A stretch of 64,000 bases of DNA from Polytrichum commune (taxonomy: Eukaryota; Streptophyta; Polytrichopsida; Polytrichales; Polytrichaceae), in NCBI GenBank assembly GCA_950295325.1, contig OX485808.1:2048501-2112500 (forward strand), given 5' to 3'. The notes beneath the pieces were generated by a model. That model searched no databases and was not told the origin of the DNA. It was given only the letters and a program-made list of their open reading frames with translations. The stretch's first letter is position 1. Every line of letters begins with the position of its first letter. Below, piece by piece: positions 10,355-23,291 of this stretch. Made by a program: the position numbers and the translations under genes.

Positions 10355-11375
10355 CTCAGTAGACTAATTTAGGGTCCCTAACCCCTATTTAGATGTCAAA
10401 TCTTCTAAAAAATAGTAGGACCACTTTCTTGGTGGCAAGTTGCGACTCCGTGCTGTTGTGTGCAATCTTTTGCTCCAAATCCCATGCATGAGTGACGTAA
10501 GTATCTTACCAACGGCGTTGCAAATGACTCCCTCTTCAAACCCAATTATTTACCCCGATGGTGAAGTTAGCTTCCCAAACACTCCCATCGGAGGTGTAGT
10601 AAAAACATGCCCCCATGGTTTTATTGCTAACTCCTACCGAATTCGTTCCACCAGACTAATTCAGGGTCTCTAACCCCGATTCAGGTGTCAATTTTTCTTA
10701 AAATAGAAGTACCATTTTCTTACTAGCGAGCCGTGACTCCATGCTGCTGTGTGCACTCTTTGATTCCAAATCCCATGCTTCAGTGACTTAAGTATCTTAA
10801 CAACGGCGGTACGAATGACCCCCTCTTCAAACCCAATTATCTACCCCGATGGTGAAGTTAGCTTTTTGCCCAACACTCCCATTGGAGGTGTAGTAAGAAC
10901 ATGTCCTTATAGTTTCATTGCTAACTCCTACCGAATTCGTTCCACCAGACTAATTCAGAGTCTCTAACCCCAATTCAGGTGTCAATTTTTCTTAAAATGA
11001 AAGTACCATTTTCTTACTAGCAAGCTGTGACTCCATGCTGTTGTGTGCAATCTTTGACTCCAAATCCCATGCTTCAGTGACGTAAGTATCTTATCAACGG
11101 CGGTACGAATGACTCCCTCTTCAAACCCAATTATCTACCCCGATGGTGAAGTTAGCTTTTCCCAACACTCCCATCGGAGGTGTAGTAAGAACATGTCCTT
11201 ATAGTTTCATTGCTAACTCCTACCGAATTCGTTCCACCACACTAAATCAGGGTCTCTAACCCCGGTTCGGGTGTCGATCTTTCTTGAAATACAAGTACCA
11301 CTTTCTTAGTGGCGAGCCGTGACTCCATGCTGCTGCTGTGTGCACTCTTTGATTCCAAATCCCATGCTTCAGGGA
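10355..11375 (+). repeat. Tandem array of a ~293-bp unit, about 3.4 copies
   Basis: The phrase ACTAATTCAGGGTCTCTAAC recurs at 10363, 10655, 10949 and 11241, a spacing of 292-294 bp. Each unit also holds GTGACTCCATGCTG, CCCATGCTTCAGTGACGTAA, ACGAATGACTCCCTCTTCAA, CCCCGATGGTGAAGTTAGC and TAACTCCTACCGAATTCGTT. Units are highly similar, so the array is fairly young. An open frame at 10440-10673 is not conserved between units, so I see no protein. Confidence 0.9.
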
Positions 11376-12155
11376 TAAATGTCTGTTAACAACTGTGTGC
11401 TGGGAAGGACTCTTCCCCCAGTTATCAGCTTCACTTCAACTTTCCAAAGAGTGGCAAATGAATGGAACTGGCAGGTTTTTGGCACGCTAGCTGCAGGCAC
11501 TGCTCATCCTCTGTGATTACAGTAAACTTCATCTCTGACATTGGAACTTCGGGTCAAATTTCGAACTTGTCCTACTACTACTACACTTCATGCGCTGCAG
11601 TGGTCAACACTTTGAGTACATGCCGGGCGGGTGCCTCAGTCGTATATGAGTTACAACACGACAACTATTTCAATTCCTCTCTCATCATGGCCCACTCTCC
11701 CTCTCCTCCTTCACCGGCCTCCCCTCCCTTGTGCACGAATTAACCTCGAAACTAAAACCGGAGAATGTTTTTATTTTTATTTTTTTTAATGAAAAAAAAA
11801 AGTTTTACGAGCAAAGCCGCTCCTGCAATTCCCATACACCTTGCCTTGAATTGAAGGTTTTGATGCAAGAAGTGGGTTCTCTTGTTGCAAGAGGCCACAA
11901 ACCGGTTTGAAAATGTTGGTTGGTTTTGAAACGGACGTCGGTGGGTCGAGGTAGAAGGATTTTGGCCTTGATGTGTGTCTAATCTTGGGGGTCTTGGTTT
12001 CAAGGTTGGTCTTGGTGTTTCTGTTGGGTAGGGAATGTTCGTTTCCAGTTCTGATCCTAGTCGGCGGTTTTGTGAGGCTTAAAACCTCTGTTTCCAATCA
12101 CGGTTGGGAAGGGATGGATGAGTGAGTTTTGACTGGAAAAAGAGAGACCGGGCTT
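11376..12155. other. Intergenic DNA, nothing recognised
   Basis: Mixed composition with a few short open frames (for example 11462-11743) that lack any family motif. No repeat was identified except the following block. Confidence 0.35.
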
Positions 12156-12262
12156 GAAACCAAGCTCCTCGAGGTTGTTTAGGCACACGTTAGGGCCATA
12201 GTTGTTTTAGCTTGGCCCACTAATCTTTGTTTTGATATTGGCGCTTTCAAACGTGTGTCTTG
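12156..12262 (+). repeat. Dispersed repeat, pair with 50.66 kb
   Basis: Matches 50658-50762: both contain GAAACCAAGCTCCT, TTTAGGCACA and AAACGTGTGT or AAATGTGTGT in the same order. The family is not known. Confidence 0.5.
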
Positions 12263-15200
12263 TCCCCTTCACATAACATGACTAAACCTCATGTTGAGTC
12301 CCTCACACTTTTTATAAACTATAAGAGATTCTGTGGGGACCTTGCTGCGGCACTGAGAGTTAGGCCGTCATGCTTCTGCCTATGGTGAGGGAGCATGTGG
12401 ATCAACAACACTATGTCACTCAACTTTATCAACATGTTCTCTGTCCCATAAACATGCTTTCCAAAATTTGTGTCCCTTATGCACCCATAATTTGTGTATA
12501 GCCAAATATTGTTTGTGAAGTTCAAAGTGCCAAAAATAGTGCCACATAGCTTACCATTTTATTTTATTTTATTGTTTCATTCTGGGGGCCCTTCTCTCCA
12601 CACTAATTTCCAAGACCAGGCATTGCCGCGCCTTTGATTGATGAAACGTGCGTACACACATACACCTCAATTTCAACTTCTAAATGACATCAACAATAAC
12701 AAAAGTCTCAATTGACAGGCAAATATAAACATGATTGTACCACTGACACCAAAATTCCTCACCCCCACAAACATGTAGAAATTTAGTGTTGTGACAAAGA
12801 CAAACATGTACATTATAAATCATATTGATGGTCAACTTAGCCACCTTTTTAACGAGTCAAAAGTCTTGCAACATACTTAATCTTCATCTTTGACTTGGAA
12901 ACTGTTTGATGGGTATGTAAGTACATCCGTTTGGTATAGGAAATTTTGTTTGCTCAAAAAGGTTAACAAATGGTAATTCCTTGTGACACAATTAACGCCA
13001 ATTCCAAAGCCACTCCAAAATGGCTACAATTTTAACAATCATGAACATTTATCACTCTAAATTAACAATCATCAATACCTTGGCATAAACTAATTTGAAG
13101 GCTTCAAGCACATTTACTTTACATAATTATAATAGGTTTGCTGAAAAACACCACTTGAACATGGATTGCAAATGTGGCATGTTGGTTTGGCTCCCATTGC
13201 AAGCCACAACTTACGGCTCTTACTTCTTGACTAATTCATAATACAATGCCTCAATTATTTTCAAAGTCATTCTAGTGATATTTCAGGTTTCCAATTTTCT
13301 GTTTGTTGATCACAACAAGTTGTTCAAGTCTTCTTACAAAGAATACACCGGTAAAGGTATGTGACACTATTATGGGCACTTTAAACCCCGCAAACAATTG
13401 TGACCAACAGATTGCTGATATTATGATTTGGCATGTTCTAGATTTTTTCTCTTGATTATCTACGAGCATCCTATACTAATCTTCAATATTATGGTAAAAA
13501 TTATCTACAATGATTCATTTTCCACCTCATATTTTGTTGCATGACATCTTATAAAATTCGAAATTGACTTCCATGGATATGCTTATGTGCCTTAGTAATG
13601 AGCTCAAGAGGCCCATTGCATTTAAGATAATGTATGACCAAGTCATGGCAATAGGTACATGAGTTCGTTAGTGTCCAAATCACCTTCCAACATCCCCTAG
13701 AATTTGGGGTAATTGTTGGTAGTTCCCACATAAGCATCTTTTTAAAGCATGATGAGCTTTCTACTAGCGTACCTTGATGCCAAAAGTGCCCTCATGCTAC
13801 AACCACTTTGAGTCATTGTTGGGAAGTAAGTCATTGTTGCTTGCAAGCAAGTATGGCTTCAAGTGTACTTCAATGTGACAAAATTGACCAAAGCCATGCC
13901 TACACTCACAAACTTCAACTTCCCATCCACCTCGAAGTACCGTGGGCCTCTTGAGCTCATTATGCCACATAAGTGTATCCATGGGGAGTCGATTGAGAAT
14001 GCTATCAAATGATGTGCAACAAAATATGGGGTGGAAAATTCGTCTTTGTAGGTAGAATTTACTATATAATATGAGAAGTAATGTAGGTTGCTTGTGGATT
14101 ATCAAGAGCACATATTAAGGACATTCCAATTAATATCATAAACTTATGTAGAGTTTTTCAAGGTTACTTCTACAATACAACATTCTTTGATGAACAAACC
14201 TTGTTCATTTTCTAACCTAGCAGGTGTCAGACGGTTGCTTTATAGGAGATCCTCGGGTCCCATAGAGCTTACTAGCTGTAGGTCATTTATTTGCCTAAGA
14301 TGGGATGTAGGAGGTGGCAATTGGGTGGCACCTATTGTGCTAGGTCAAAAATGGTTAAGCCACTTCTAAACCCATCATGTCAGTCTCTCACCTAAGATTT
14401 ACTTCAAATTTTTTTAACCTTAAAATGGATTCGCACATTTACTTGGAATATGGGAATATATATAGAGTTGGATACTTGGGCCATGTAACGCAAGGTGAGA
14501 TATGAAAAACGTTATGACATCTATGTCAATTTTTATTTTACCTTAGAATTGGATTTTGGCACAAACGAAATCCCCTTGGAATTTCAAAGAATAATATAAT
14601 TATTTTTGCAAATTTAATGTAGGTTGTGCCAAGCTTGCATATGTACAAAGATAGTTTCTAATAGCATGCAATGGGGGGGGGGGGGGGACAGGGGGGATCA
14701 TATGAAACTACATGCATCTAAAAGTTTCCTACTATGTCCAGATGGTCTAAGACCCACCATCATGTGCATGTGCTTCACTATAAGCACTACGTCCCCCTCT
14801 ACACCAACAATCCAATTCATTGAATTTTTGTACTACCACGACACTACCTGGAAATGATCATTGGCAATAAGCATAGTGCAATGGAAAGTGAATCCATTAA
14901 TAATCATCACGGCCAGAGTTTGCTGAGCCATGCATGAATACTCCATTAAAAAAAAACGAAACTCTAAATGTTCCCAAAAACAATACCATGAACCAGATGA
15001 AATCTATGCATCAAAATGATGTCAAATACCTTAATATTTAGATATCAAACAAAAGAAAACTAGATGATCGACAAGGACCCGTCGCTTGACCCCTAAACGG
15101 TACACCCTCCCTAATACCATGGAGCCCAATTTTCAAAAGGAAGGGAGTTCACCATATATTATGGCATCACAAATGACTATGTTCAGTACAAGGAGAACAA

Positions 15201-16867
15201 ACTCACATTCATATGGATGCATGAACATTGACGTTTCTTTTCTTTCCGTTTTTTTTTTCTTGTCTTTTCCATATAGTCTCATAAATAATTTATTGATCTC
15301 AAGAATCTCCAAATTCAAGTGCTACATGGCATGTATACAATGAACGAGGGAGAAATTTACTCCTATGGGGCAACATTCAGATTTTATTTTATCACCATGA
15401 TTTCCATAATTGACCTCAAGTATGGTCCATCTCATCTATCCATACATTCAAAGTGGATTCATTCCTAACAACATGTGCCTTAGTTGGAGGGCTTGAGCAT
15501 GGAAAATAAACAAGAAAAGTAGTCCATCCAAGGTGTTGTCATAGGTTTATCATATCCAATACGGAAAGTAGATTGAATTGTGTATATTATATGTCATTCT
15601 TAAACCATGAAATCCTATAAGAGATTTAAGGCAAATTTAGTACAAAGTTTTGTGCCTCATTGGTATTATAGAGATAGATTGAAGGTAGATCTTAAATCAT
15701 TTCATTGATGTACACTAGTATCTATTCTACCACAACGTATCTTATGAGTCAGATTTCCAAACACATTTGATGATAATTCCACTCTCATATCAACTTTTAG
15801 AAGTGGTTTTTGGGGAGGAAGAGCACCTTCTTATACCCAAAAAAATGCCATACTAGTAGCGACACCCATGGAAGAAAAACAAAGAATTCCACTACTTAGA
15901 AGAAGAAAAAAATTCAATCATAAATATTAAGGAGCTCAAGTGTTGAATGTCGAATCAGCTTAAAGAAAAATAATTCCCAAACTTATCCTCCATGTTAAGG
16001 TTCATGACATGGTCACTACAAAATTAGTAATGTACATAATCCCAAATACTCTATACTTAGATATTTAAGGATTGACTTTTGATTTTATTGGCTTTCTCAT
16101 ATGGGAAGAGACCTAGGAGTGGTCTTTAAAATTGGCTAAGTTTGGTAAACAAACCAATTGCGGCTGCATAAGGTGTTAATAACTCGCTCTTCAAGTGGAG
16201 TCCAATCGCAAATCATCGTCGATGTAAAATGGTCTCTAAAATGAGCCAAAAGTAGGTCTTGGTTGGACAACCAAGCATAACTAGCAACGTGTGCAAGATA
16301 ATAAATACTAGAGCCAAAGCATTTCATTCATTTTTGGCACAAATTGAAAAATCAATTGCAAGAAAGGAACCAAAATACAACCACCTCAGGAGGACCAACA
16401 CAAACCAAGGGGAAATCAAGAAATAATACCCATTTGGGGCCTAACCTTCCACGTGACCACTAAATTACTCCGGGTCACAATAAGACCTTTGACCCCCCCA
16501 GGTCGAATCGGATTCGTTAAGAACATCTAGGTAGGCCACGTCCCGGGCCTTTTCCAAACCCAAGAGAGTCCGTTTCCACTCAATCCTACCATAATCCTAC
16601 AGGGCGTCCCAAATGACTTGATGTGTTTTTGGGCCATTGTTGATCACTAAACACAAGATCATCCCATTAGCGCCATATCATCCACGGAAGACCACTCCTC
16701 AAGAAGAACCAGATGTGACTGTACCGTTGAAGTGCCTTGCACAAAGGTTGATCGAAGAGGAGCCAAAGCACTCTTGCAACTAGCCGCTTGTTGTTTTAGG
16801 CCTATCACGGTAACTTGCACTACGCAAGCCAACTTTAAGTTGGGGTATCAAAGGGATCGGGATCTAT
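12263..16867. other. Intergenic DNA with no recognised gene
   Basis: About 4.6 kb with no supported coding region. It contains a G15 tract at 14673-14687. A short block at about 16215-16285 (ATGGTCTCTAAAATGAGCCA) resembles 22925-22985 (ATGGTTTCCGAAATGAGCCA). The open frames found here are short and show no motif. Confidence 0.4.
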
Positions 16868-17088
16868 GATCAGGAAGAACCGACAGTTAGTTCCAAATGA
16901 ACCGGTTGAGTTTGAAAAATAACCGGTTCAAGTTCAAGACTGCAGGAAAATTACCGATCATTTTAGAGACCAATTTATAGAACATACCCCAATTTAATAA
17001 AGAAAAACCGAAGGATGTCAACATGTAACCGGTTGGAGTTGCAAACACTAGGACCTCAACCGATTATGTCCAAAAATCTCCCCATTCC
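16868..17088 (+). repeat. Solo arm of the AACCGGTT-rich foldback family
   Basis: One arm of the element seen complete at 25233-25662. It has GAACCGGTTGAGTTTGAAAA, CAAGTTCAAGACT, AAATTACCGATCATTTTAGA, ACATGTAACCGGTTGGAGTT and CCAAAAATCTCCCC in order. AACCGGTT is a perfect 8-bp palindrome and occurs several times. Confidence 0.65.
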
Positions 17089-17322
17089 TTGATCGGGAAT
17101 GGTTCCAAAGCTTAGTTGTTCTTTGAGGTCCAATGATTCCGATGAACTATCTTAAAGCGCTAGAGCCGACTTGGCTTCTAGATTTTGAGGAAAGCGCAGA
17201 ACAACCCCACTAGGCAATCGTGCCGGGTAGACTACCTACTTCAATAATGAATAGTTGTTGCGGGAGTCGTGTGTCATTGGTCCGACCCATGCACGCTACT
17301 TAATCTTAATCTAAGACAACTA

Positions 17323-17702
17323 CACTAAATATTGTACTTAGTGTCACCAACTCTATTCGTAAACCGTCCATGTAGTGTCACCAACACTAAAATGTACTCT
17401 TAATGTTATTCGTCATTCCTTGTAAAAAACATTTGGGCATTATACATGTACAATGTTGCAATTACCGTCGCTTACTAAGTGATTTTCTATCCAAATTTTT
17501 ATCATGCATGGAGGCAATATTTCATCACAAAGAGTTAGGATGCAGAATATGCCAAACTTTGGTTCAATGATTGGCATGGATTTCATCCAAATTCCATTCA
17601 CCCATGGTAATACTTGTGAACTTATTCATAAGAAGTGTCATATTAAAAAAGTTTACCACAATGACATGAAATACCATATGACACTAAATACATTAATTAG
17701 TG
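17323..17702 (+). mobile_element. MITE family A, full-length (380 bp)
   Basis: Flanked by TA on both sides (17321-17322 and 17703-17704). It starts CACTAAATATTGTACTTAGT and ends AATTAGTG. The left end is itself a small inverted repeat (CACTAAAT...CTTAGTG), as in other copies. It has no coding capacity. Confidence 0.85.
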
Positions 17703-17704
17703 TA

Positions 17705-18394
17705 TAGGCACATTGTAAACCAAAACTAGGTTATTACCTAGTGTGAGAAATTATGTGATGGTACTATATGGTTCTCATTTAACTATTGTAGTTGCCTTTA
17801 TATCAACATAATCATCAAGTTCGCTAAGGTGAGTCCACGTTGCATGAACTTCAATCTATAACGGATAGTAACTACAATAATCCAAGCTTTTAAGTTTTAG
17901 AACAAACATGTGTTTTACATTTTGAAATTATAACTTATTTTTACATTATATGTCACATGGTTATACAAGCGTACTTGTTTATATATAGGTTGATCTTTAA
18001 TTTCAACCAATGTCAGACTGGTAGCATTCATTTTCAGTGCCATGCAAGTATACATAACGAGGAGTTTCTTTTGGATAAATGTAAGCTATGGATATTTCAA
18101 GATACTCATTGAATACCAAAGGAGTCAAACTTATACCAAGCAAGAATCTTGGTACTAGATAGAATTACCCCGGTATCAATATGGTATTAGGCTGCTATTG
18201 ACCCAGATAATGGCTTGTTTATACAAAAAAATCTCATCTTGTGATATCCACTAATGATCGATAATTGAATAATGTTGGAGGTTTGGTACCAATCATCTAG
18301 GTTGCTTTATATATCACTATAGATATTGAACAATGATACCATGTATCCACCTATATATCAGTCCAACATCGGGTGAGGTGAGTAGGCCTTATTC
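17705..18394. other. AT-rich intergenic DNA, nothing recognised
   Basis: About 690 bases with no supported open frame and no repeat match found in the window. Confidence 0.35.
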
Positions 18395-18738
18395 GGTGTC
18401 TTATCTTACTTGAACACCTACATTTAAGTGGGCGTGTGTTTATGCGTGGATCCAAAAACAAAATACCAAAAAAACACATGTTTCAAGGAGATTGGAGTAC
18501 ATGCTCTGACTTTGTCCACCATTCTAAGCTCGATAGTCAATATAATTGGGGAGGGAAAAGGAGAATAAAAAGAAGATCACTTTAGATAATTCCTTCAATA
18601 TTGTTACGAACTCCAAAAATTGCAAGGAGAGTCGCTACGGCCTTGATTTGAAACTTGCTAACCATCCATCTTTCGTTAATCGTGTGTATGATATCCTAGG
18701 AGCCGAAAGTGTCCATGTGTTTTAGGCCCCCACTTACC
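18395..18738 (-). mobile_element. MITE family B, diverged copy
   Basis: Contains CTTACTTGAACACCTACATT, GGAGATTGGAGTACATGCTC, CACCATTCTAAGCTCGATAG, TTGGGGAGG, GCTAACCATC and the terminal CTTACCT, in family order and reverse orientation. Confidence 0.65.
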
Positions 18739-18899
18739 TTCGTATCACAAAATAGTCACGTGGTAAAAGAAGGGAGGAGACATGTACATGTTTACAAAAT
18801 CGCGTGAATCCAAATAGGTCTATAGTGCGGTCATGTACTTTGGGGACACACTCAATGGGGAGCCAGTTGCTAGAACATGCAAGAAGGAGGAGAGGGGAG

Positions 18900-19260
18900 G
18901 GTGAGGGGAGGCTACTAAGCCAATCAAGCCCCCCCCCCCCCCCCCCCCCGGGTGGTCTTCTCGTGCCGGTGGTCATGATTTGCCGGCCGGAATGATCACC
19001 GGTTTAAGGAGGAGGAGGATTGACGGGGCCCACTTAAGCCCCCCCTCCCCCCCCCCCCCAAAACAATAAAACAATTTCTAAAATCAAATTCAAAAAAGAA
19101 GAATTGACGGATGGGGGGGGGGGCTAGGGGGGTAATGATGGGCCCGCCTTTTTCCTCTATTGGCATGGTCCTAGGAAGTAACGATGCTCCTGAACAAAGC
19201 GTGTGAGAGCACTTGTTGTCAAATGGATGGATGGGTGGATGTATGGATGGATGAAATGGA
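18900..19260. repeat. Homopolymer C/G tracts and GGAT microsatellite
   Basis: C21 at 18929-18949, C13 at 19047-19059 and G11 at 19113-19123, followed by a degenerate (GGAT)n stretch at about 19218-19252. No gene is seen. Confidence 0.85.
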
Positions 19261-19419
19261 GGGGCTTCCGACGTTACGTATGTCCTTTGCGTATCCGTTA
19301 GCCACAAATAAATGTGATATCTTTGGCTTCCGCCTGTGGTGCAGAAAGCTTGCTTGGAGGTACACTCGTCAGCCAAAATAAGGGAGATGGTCCGAGATGG
19401 TGAGTGATCTTGATTCTTT

Positions 19420-20010
19420 ACCCTTAGAGGTGTAAGAGGCTTGTTTTAGACCTCAATGTGTTGTATGGAGAGGTTTAAATTTAGCTAAAAGTGTTGGAAA
19501 AAAGTGTTGATCTATAATAACACTGAGCAGCTACATCATGGTCCAAATAAAGAGGTTGCTATTAGAAGACTTTGACATTTATAGTTATTTGTTGAAAAGT
19601 TCAAAGTACACAATATGAGTGCTGCTCACAAACAAGCAATCCCGGAATTGAAGGAGTTGTGCTCATGTGATACATGATCCCATGGAACACGACCAAGGAG
19701 CCCCTAATTTTATGCCCCACTTAAAATTATCTCTTGAAGAACTATTCAACTCAAAGTGGATTACCATATGCTCTAAGAGCCCTTTGCAAGTTCACTAAAT
19801 GGTACTAAAAATAAATTCCTCACTAATCTTGATACTTAACCCTCAAAGAGACCCATTATGGGCCTCAAGGTGTCACCATGTCATATGAAGGGGTTTAATC
19901 CCACGTGTTGATTTTTTTTAGCTCAAAATGTCAAAAGTATTCCCACCTAAAATTAGTTGCATGTGCTCTTTCTAAGTCCACTTTAGAGGTACTGAAAAAA
20001 CTCATTTGTT
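19420..20010 (+). repeat. Diverged direct duplication
   Basis: The block at 19420-19500 (a CTTTACCCTTAGAGGTGTAA region ending TTTAGCTAAAAGTGTT) recurs at about 19850-19935 (ACTTAACCCTCAAAGAGACC ... TTAGCTCAAAATGTC). A downstream block around 19770-19810 recurs at 19965-20000. Strongly decayed, origin unknown. Confidence 0.4.
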
Positions 20011-20383
20011 GAATTGGAACTTGCATATACATGAAGCAAGGTATTGGGAGATTTGAACTTGTATAAATGACCTAGATTTGAATAGAAAGGGAATGTATAC
20101 CATCCTCATGAATCGAAACACGTAGTTTATCACCATTGTCACATACAACTGTAATTTTACTTCCTCTTTAGTGTAGGCAGTTTTGAATATAGTGTCAACC
20201 TCGTAGACCTAGTAAGAATGAACTAAGTTACTTGTTGGGAGATTGTGTATTAAACAAATGTGTGGGCCATGGAACATAAACCGGTGTTTTTTATGGTAAT
20301 AGTTTCACACTACCCTATGAAATGGTTGTTAGAATCTTCTACCAACATTTTTCATTGGACTTTAAGTCCTCAAACATCAACTA

Positions 20384-20810
20384 CACTAAATATTGTATTT
20401 AGTGCCATATGATATATTATGTCATTGTTGTAACTTTTCTAAATGACACTTTTTCAAATAATTTTACAAGTATTGTCATTCCAACTTAATTCTACTTCAT
20501 CTACTATCCAAAGTCCTACCTACTCTGCGAGGCTGCTAATGTGTGGAAGTGTGCATGTTCTTGCTTGCCCACTCTCCTATGGCATAATATATGAATATGA
20601 TGCCAATTATTTTTAAAGATTGATAATTTTCATCTCAACATTTTGTAATCAAATATTGTCATGAATGATTGAAAAGTAGATGAAAACCCACTTAATAAAG
20701 TGATAGTAATTGCAACATTGTATATCTATAATGCCCAATGTTATTGAACAAGGAATGACAAAAATGGTGGGTTTATATTTTGTGTTAGTGACACTACACA
20801 AGTGCACAAG
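20384..20810 (-). mobile_element. MITE family A, one end truncated
   Basis: Starts TA then CACTAAATATTGTATTTAGT and continues CATATGATATATTATGTCAT, the family order read from the other end. It lacks the last 90 bp or so, stopping after GTTAGTGACACTACACAAG. The interior carries an extra segment of about 110 bp (about 20510-20620) not seen in other copies. Confidence 0.75.
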
Positions 20811-21059
20811 GCCGACACTCTCCAAAAATTAGAAACTACGTGCAGCCAAAGATAAGGTCTTTTTCATTGATGGTATCAAAAATTTATTTTCAATATAAAG
20901 TAGGCCTCATAGAATGTGACTGACTTCAAAATAATATAGGTTGTCATAAATTCCATGAAATTAGGTGCATATTATTTCTAAAATACCATGGTATAAAACA
21001 TTGCAAAAGGGTTATAGAGTATACACTCCCTCATCCCGCCCTTAGTGGATGAAAAAGTG

Positions 21060-21420
21060 TTGACATATGAATGAATGGTTAAAGAATGTTGGATGATAAG
21101 TTTAGGGTTTAGGCATGGAGGAGACTTTGCATTTTGAAAGAATTGGTTTGCATTTCGAGAGTATTAGGTTTTGCATTATGAGAGTTTGGTTTACGATCCT
21201 TGAACATTCCTTACACCCGATCCTACATTCTCTTCAATTTTGAGGTGAGTTCTGATTCATTTCGTGGAGGAGACTTTGCTTTATGAGAGTATCGGCTTGC
21301 ATTATGAGAGTATTAGGATTTCATTCGGAGAGTTTGATGCTTGATGTTTTCATTTGAGAGTTTGAGAGTTTCATTCGGAGGAGTGGAGTTTACAATTCTC
21401 AACATTCTCCTCCGACCTTC
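21060..21420 (+). repeat. Direct repeats with GAGAGT(T/A) motifs
   Basis: GGAGACTTTGC recurs at about 21119 and 21268. Each is followed by several TTGCATT(A/T)(T/C)GAGAGT phrases, giving a diverged unit of about 150 bp. No coding frame. Confidence 0.5.
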
Positions 21421-21499
21421 AACGTGATCCAACGTACACGACTTCGTGTCCATGGAAATAGTTCTGAGGCGAATGGTAGTGGAAGTGGATAGATAGATA

Positions 21500-22050
21500 G
21501 ATCGATAAGAAGTGTGACGATTCTTGAGGTTGATGTTGAAGCATGAAGTGATTCAGATTCAGATTCGACACTTCTTGATTCTTCACACCTGAAAGTGAAA
21601 GGATACAGCTAATCTGAGACGCTCTAATCACAGCCTTGAGCTGATGATTCGAAGGAATCAGTTACACTAATCCCGGATTATTGACACACGGACATCTCTT
21701 GCACATGTAGCTATAAGTATGGGTGGTTGATCTATCAGTTTCAAGTGCGATTATTCTTGAGGTTGAAGTTTGAAGTGATAATTTCAGCCTCAACACTTCT
21801 TCGCACTTGAAACCGAAAGAGTAGTATTCAATCTGAGACGCTCCAGCTACTATTTACAACGTTATGCAATCATCTAAATAATGAGTCGAAGTTAGTTACA
21901 CTAATTCCAAAAGAATCGTCCGATGGATGTAATGCTCTCCTGCACACATGTACTAACTCACTGGTGACTGATCTAGAGGTCGAAACTGTGAATCATGCTT
22001 GAGGCTGAAGTATTGATTCAGACTGAGACACATACTTTCTTCCCACTCTC
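21500..22050 (+). repeat. Three tandem hairpin-forming units (~235 bp)
   Basis: Units recur with TTGAGGTTGA at about 21525, 21757 and (diverged) 21998, CTGAGACGCTC at about 21617 and 21836, and CACATGTA at about 21703 and 21950. The middle unit has a clean hairpin: GTTTCAAGTGCGA at about 21738 pairs with TCGCACTTGAAAC about 55 bases further on. The first unit has a weaker equivalent around 21510-21590. No protein frame is conserved. Confidence 0.65.
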
Positions 22051-22255
22051 CTTGTGCCCCCGACATTGATTCATGCTCTTCATCTAACTTCTCGTGATTT
22101 TGTACCTTCGCTTGATCCTTTGTTTAAGATTGTTCATCAAGATCCCCACTACCATCTTCTACGATTTTGGGTCATCTATGAATTTCGCGCAGTTCTCTCA
22201 ACTGCATGACAAATCGGAGAACTTCAATCACCTCAGAGGGCTCTCTTTTGCAATA

Positions 22256-22365
22256 AGGTAGATGGGTCTTTAAATGGCTACTTTTTTTGACTAGCTCGCT
22301 TCTTCTAGAATGTGAAACATGCAATTAAAACAAGATGGTTAGCAAATCAAGATCGGATATGTAGA
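22256..22365 (+). mobile_element. MITE family B, 5' fragment
   Basis: A clean left end: TA at 22254-22255, then AGGTAGATGGGTCTTTAAAT, followed by TTCTAGAATGTGAAACATG and AAGATGGTTAGCAAATC. The match is lost after about 22365. Confidence 0.75.
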
Positions 22366-23208
22366 AAAGCTTCCAAAAACGTTGCCTCTTTGCTTATTAA
22401 GTTTTTGTGTTTGCTTTCATAGTATATGTTATGGATTCTATATGATTTATTTGTGCAATTGAGTTGCATTGTAGTCGACACCTTTGTTGGAGAAGAGGTC
22501 CTTCAACTATTGAAGATGTTACCCACAGATTAGGAATAGTCGTTGCAATTTAATAAAAGACAACATTTTGGTTTCGAAACTCCTTTCCTATGCTTCTCTT
22601 AACTTTGTGTTTATGAACACACATTTGTGCCTTGTTTTGTTGGCATCTACAAATTGTGTACCTTCTAGCAGTTCAAGTCGACACATTTTCTTTTTTTGTT
22701 GATTTTTTATGGTTGTGATGGCAATATTTTCACATGAATAATAATGTAGTGAGATTTCCATCACTATGCCTGAGGATGTCATCGGTTTATGCTTCCGAAA
22801 CAAATGTATTTCCTATTGCTTTTGAGTGCATATCAATTTAGTGGATGTATGTTTTGTATTGTGGCTTCAGGGAATCGCTTTGAGGCTAAACCACATTGCA
22901 AAGAATTATTGGCTCTTCCTTTTAAGATGGTTTCCGAAATGAGCCAAAGTTAGGCATTGTTGTGGAGGACAATCATAGGGTATATCACTCTTCCAACTAG
23001 ACACTTGTTGATTTACAATAAACTTATGCTACATGAAAATAACAATACCCAGCCTTTCAAAGTAATTGGAAGGTACTACAAAACATGCACAATTAAAAAA
23101 CTACCTAATTGAATGGGTCATTTAACTTCTTCAGAGCAAGATCATCCTCCCCCCCCCCCACACACACACACACAATTATACCCTCGCCGTACGTGGGACC
23201 TAAAGTCA
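22366..23208. other. Intergenic DNA, nothing recognised
   Basis: No supported gene. A C-rich run followed by (CA)n lies at about 23150-23174. The 22925-22985 block is the partner of the short block near 16.2 kb. Confidence 0.35.
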
Positions 23209-23291
23209 CACTAAGTGTTAGCCCCGTGCACGGACAATTTACAATTAGTGTTGAGCAAGACAAATAAAATTGATGACATTAAAGACAATGT
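23209..23291 (+). mobile_element. MITE family A, end fragment
   Basis: Has GACAATTTACAATTAGTGTT, GAGCAAGACAAA and TGATGACATTAAAGACAATG, equivalent to the right-terminal 85 bp of family A, without the last bases. Confidence 0.6.

Noticed and set aside
10355-11375. CRISPR-like array
   Set aside because: Repeat units are about 293 bp with no short repeat/spacer structure, and the host is a plant nucleus.
17323-17702. Family A as a CACTA (En/Spm) transposon because its ends read CACTA...TAGTG
   Set aside because: Flanks are TA on both sides in every complete copy, and the third flanking base is not duplicated, so the 3-bp duplication of CACTA elements is not supported.
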